A program made the translations under genes and the position numbers. 64,000 nt of DNA, taken from NCBI RefSeq assembly GCF_019331695.1, contig NZ_JAHBBI010000001.1, forward strand, positions 124,001 to 188,000, in the 5' to 3' direction. Position 1 is the first letter of the stretch. Every line of letters begins with the position of its first letter. Source of the DNA: Bifidobacterium pluvialisilvae. Its GTDB lineage: Bacteria > Actinomycetota > Actinomycetes > Actinomycetales > Bifidobacteriaceae. This document shows, one piece after another, positions 62,591 to 64,000 of the stretch. The notes below the pieces were generated by a model, which was not told the origin of the DNA, did no database searches, and saw only the letters and a list, made by a program, of their open reading frames with translations.

Positions 62591-64000
62591 ATGAACGTCA
62601 GAAGAATCGGTGCGGTCGTCGCATCATTGGCCGCAATCGCCTCGCTCGCGGCCTGCGGCGGCGTCAAGAACGACGCCGCCTCGAGCGGCAACGCCATCAC
62701 CATCGGCACCACCGACAAGATCGTCAGCCTCGATCCGGCCGCATCATACGACAACGGCTCCTACGCCGTGCAGATCCAGGTGTTCCCGTTCCTGTACGCC
62801 CAGGACTACGGCAGCTCCGAGATGAGCCCGGACATCGCCGCCGACAACGGCTCCTGGAGCAAGGACGGCACCGAATTCACCGTCAAGCTCAAGAGCGGCC
62901 TCAAGTTCGCGAACGGCCATGATCTGACCTCCTCCGATGTGAAGTTCTCCCTCGACCGCATCAAGAAGATCAACGACGAGAACGGCCCGAGCTCGCTGCT
63001 CGCCAACATCTCGTCCGTCGAGACGCCCGACGCCACGACCGTCGTCATCAAGGACTCCGTGAAGAACGACGTGACCCTCAAGCAGGTGCTCGGCTCCCCG
63101 GCCGGCCCGATCGTCGACGAGCAGGTCTTCTCCGCCGACAAGGTCACCGACGCCGACACCATCGTCAAGGGCGACGCCTTCGCCGGTCCGTACAAGCTCA
63201 CCTCGTTCAAGCTCAACGAGGCGCTGAGCTACGCCAAGAACGACAGCTACAAGGGACTGACGCCCGCGAAGAACGACGCCGTGCAGGTGAAGTACTTCGC
63301 CGACGCCTCGAACCTCAAAATGGCCATCCAGCAGGGCCAGGTGGACATCGCCTACCGCCAGCTGACCCCGACCGACATCTCCGACCTCAAGAACGACAAG
63401 AACGTGAAGGTCGTCAACGGCCCCGGCGGCGAGGAACGCTTCATCACCTTCAACATGAAGATCCAGCCGTACGGCACCGCGCAGAAGGACGCCGACGCCA
63501 ACAAGGCCAAGGCCGTCCGTCAGGCCGCCGCCAACCTCGTGGACCGCGAGGCGTTGGCCAACGACGTGTACAAGGGCACCTACACCCCGCTCTACTCGTT
63601 CATCCCCGACGGACTCTCCGGCCATGACGACACGCTCAAGGCCGCATACGGCGAGGGTGGCAAGCCCAGCGTGGAGAAGGCCAAGAAGGTCCTCGCCGAC
63701 GCCGGCGTGAAGACCCCGGTCGAGCTCAAGCTCCAGTACAACGCCGAACACTACGGCGCGTCCTCGGCAGACGAATACTCCGCCATCAAGTCGCAGCTGG
63801 AGAACGGCGGCCTGTTCAAGGTCGACCTGCAGCAGACCGAATGGACGCAGTACCAGAAGGAGCGTGTCGTCACCGAAAGCTCCGACGGCGCCTACCCCGC
63901 CTACCAGCTCGGATGGTTCCCCGACTATTCGGACCCCGACAACTACCTCTCGCCGTTCTTCCGCGACGGCAACTTCGTGAACAACGGCTACGCGAACAAG
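62591..64000 (+). CDS. Second family 5 ABC solute-binding lipoprotein (runs off the window)
   Basis: This partial gene (470 codons in the window) is a close paralogue of the protein at 52495. It has the same lipobox LAAC (C22), the same mature start AITIGTTDKIVSLDPA and long near-identical stretches such as FKVDLQQTEWTQYQKERVV. AAGGAGG precedes the ATG. Differences cluster in short patches and may alter ligand range. The leader upstream (62400-62590) is unlike that of the first copy, so expression may differ. Confidence 0.93.
   Translation, partial: MNVRRIGAVVASLAAIASLAACGGVKNDAASSGNAITIGTTDKIVSLDPAASYDNGSYAVQIQVFPFLYAQDYGSSEMSPDIAADNGSWSKDGTEFTVKLKSGLKFANGHDLTSSDVKFSLDRIKKINDENGPSSLLANISSVETPDATTVVIKDSVKNDVTLKQVLGSPAGPIVDEQVFSADKVTDADTIVKGDAFAGPYKLTSFKLNEALSYAKNDSYKGLTPAKNDAVQVKYFADASNLKMAIQQGQVDIAYRQLTPTDISDLKNDKNVKVVNGPGGEERFITFNMKIQPYGTAQKDADANKAKAVRQAAANLVDREALANDVYKGTYTPLYSFIPDGLSGHDDTLKAAYGEGGKPSVEKAKKVLADAGVKTPVELKLQYNAEHYGASSADEYSAIKSQLENGGLFKVDLQQTEWTQYQKERVVTESSDGAYPAYQLGWFPDYSDPDNYLSPFFRDGNFVNNGYANK

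Overview
The window looks like a chromosomal segment of a Bifidobacterium. Coding sequence is GC-rich and Asp/Ala/Gly-heavy. The arginine genes run in the bifidobacterial order argC-J-B-D-F-R-G-(H). Other pointers are an AhpC gene beside a thioredoxin-reductase/AhpF-like flavoprotein, a tyrS-TPR-HAD-tlyA string typical of actinobacteria, and solute-binding-protein-led peptide transporters. The genus call is inferred from gene content; I see no rRNA or tRNA gene here.

Layout. 1-4461: four 33-bp tandem repeats and a promoter, then a DUF4143-type AAA ATPase and an McrB/McrC restriction pair. 4462-4586: two abutting hairpins between convergent units. 4587-11746 (minus strand): a 2-aminoethylphosphonate (2-AEP) unit with phnX, phnW, a permease fused to its own substrate-binding protein, an ABC ATPase and an RpiR-type regulator. 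11953-17475: an RNA methyltransferase, pheST and a small membrane protein. 17494-25113: argCJBDFRG with palindromic ArgR-box-like operators before argC and argG.

25140-35342: a type I restriction-modification island lies between argG and argH. It has a silent hsdS cassette, a tyrosine recombinase gene, a second silent hsdS cassette in inverse orientation, then hsdM, hsdS, a VbhA-like antitoxin, a Fic toxin and hsdR. Inverted repeats of 24 and 40 bp bracket the recombinase. One silent cassette is a 499-bp, apparently exact inverted copy of the second target-recognition domain of the expressed hsdS. This is the layout of a recombinase-driven specificity switch, and I consider it the most interesting system in the window.

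35419-41131: argH, ahpC, a domain-permuted AhpF-like reductase, an HD-domain protein and a CmpB-type membrane protein. 41162-41512: a cluster of dispersed palindromic repeats. 41530-44701: thiazole synthesis genes (thiG and thiS under a TPP riboswitch with a terminator) facing a YbjQ-family gene, a ThiF-like adenylyltransferase and a rhodanese. 44899-50037: tyrS, an unusual Arg/Asp/Gly-repeat TPR protein, a HAD phosphatase, a 52-aa protein and tlyA. 50180-52124: an arylsulfotransferase-like surface protein and a small membrane protein.

52495-64000: a complete oligopeptide-type ABC transporter (binding protein, two permeases, double ATPase). It is followed by a module of ROK repressor, 32-codon leader ORF, P-loop kinase and sugar-type MFS transporter, then a scrap of the ATPase 3' end and the start of a second, closely related binding-protein gene that runs off the window. 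The scrap makes the module look inserted into, or left over from, a duplicated transporter locus.

Motif positions were read by eye and no database search was run; family assignments rest on recognised motifs and neighbourhood.
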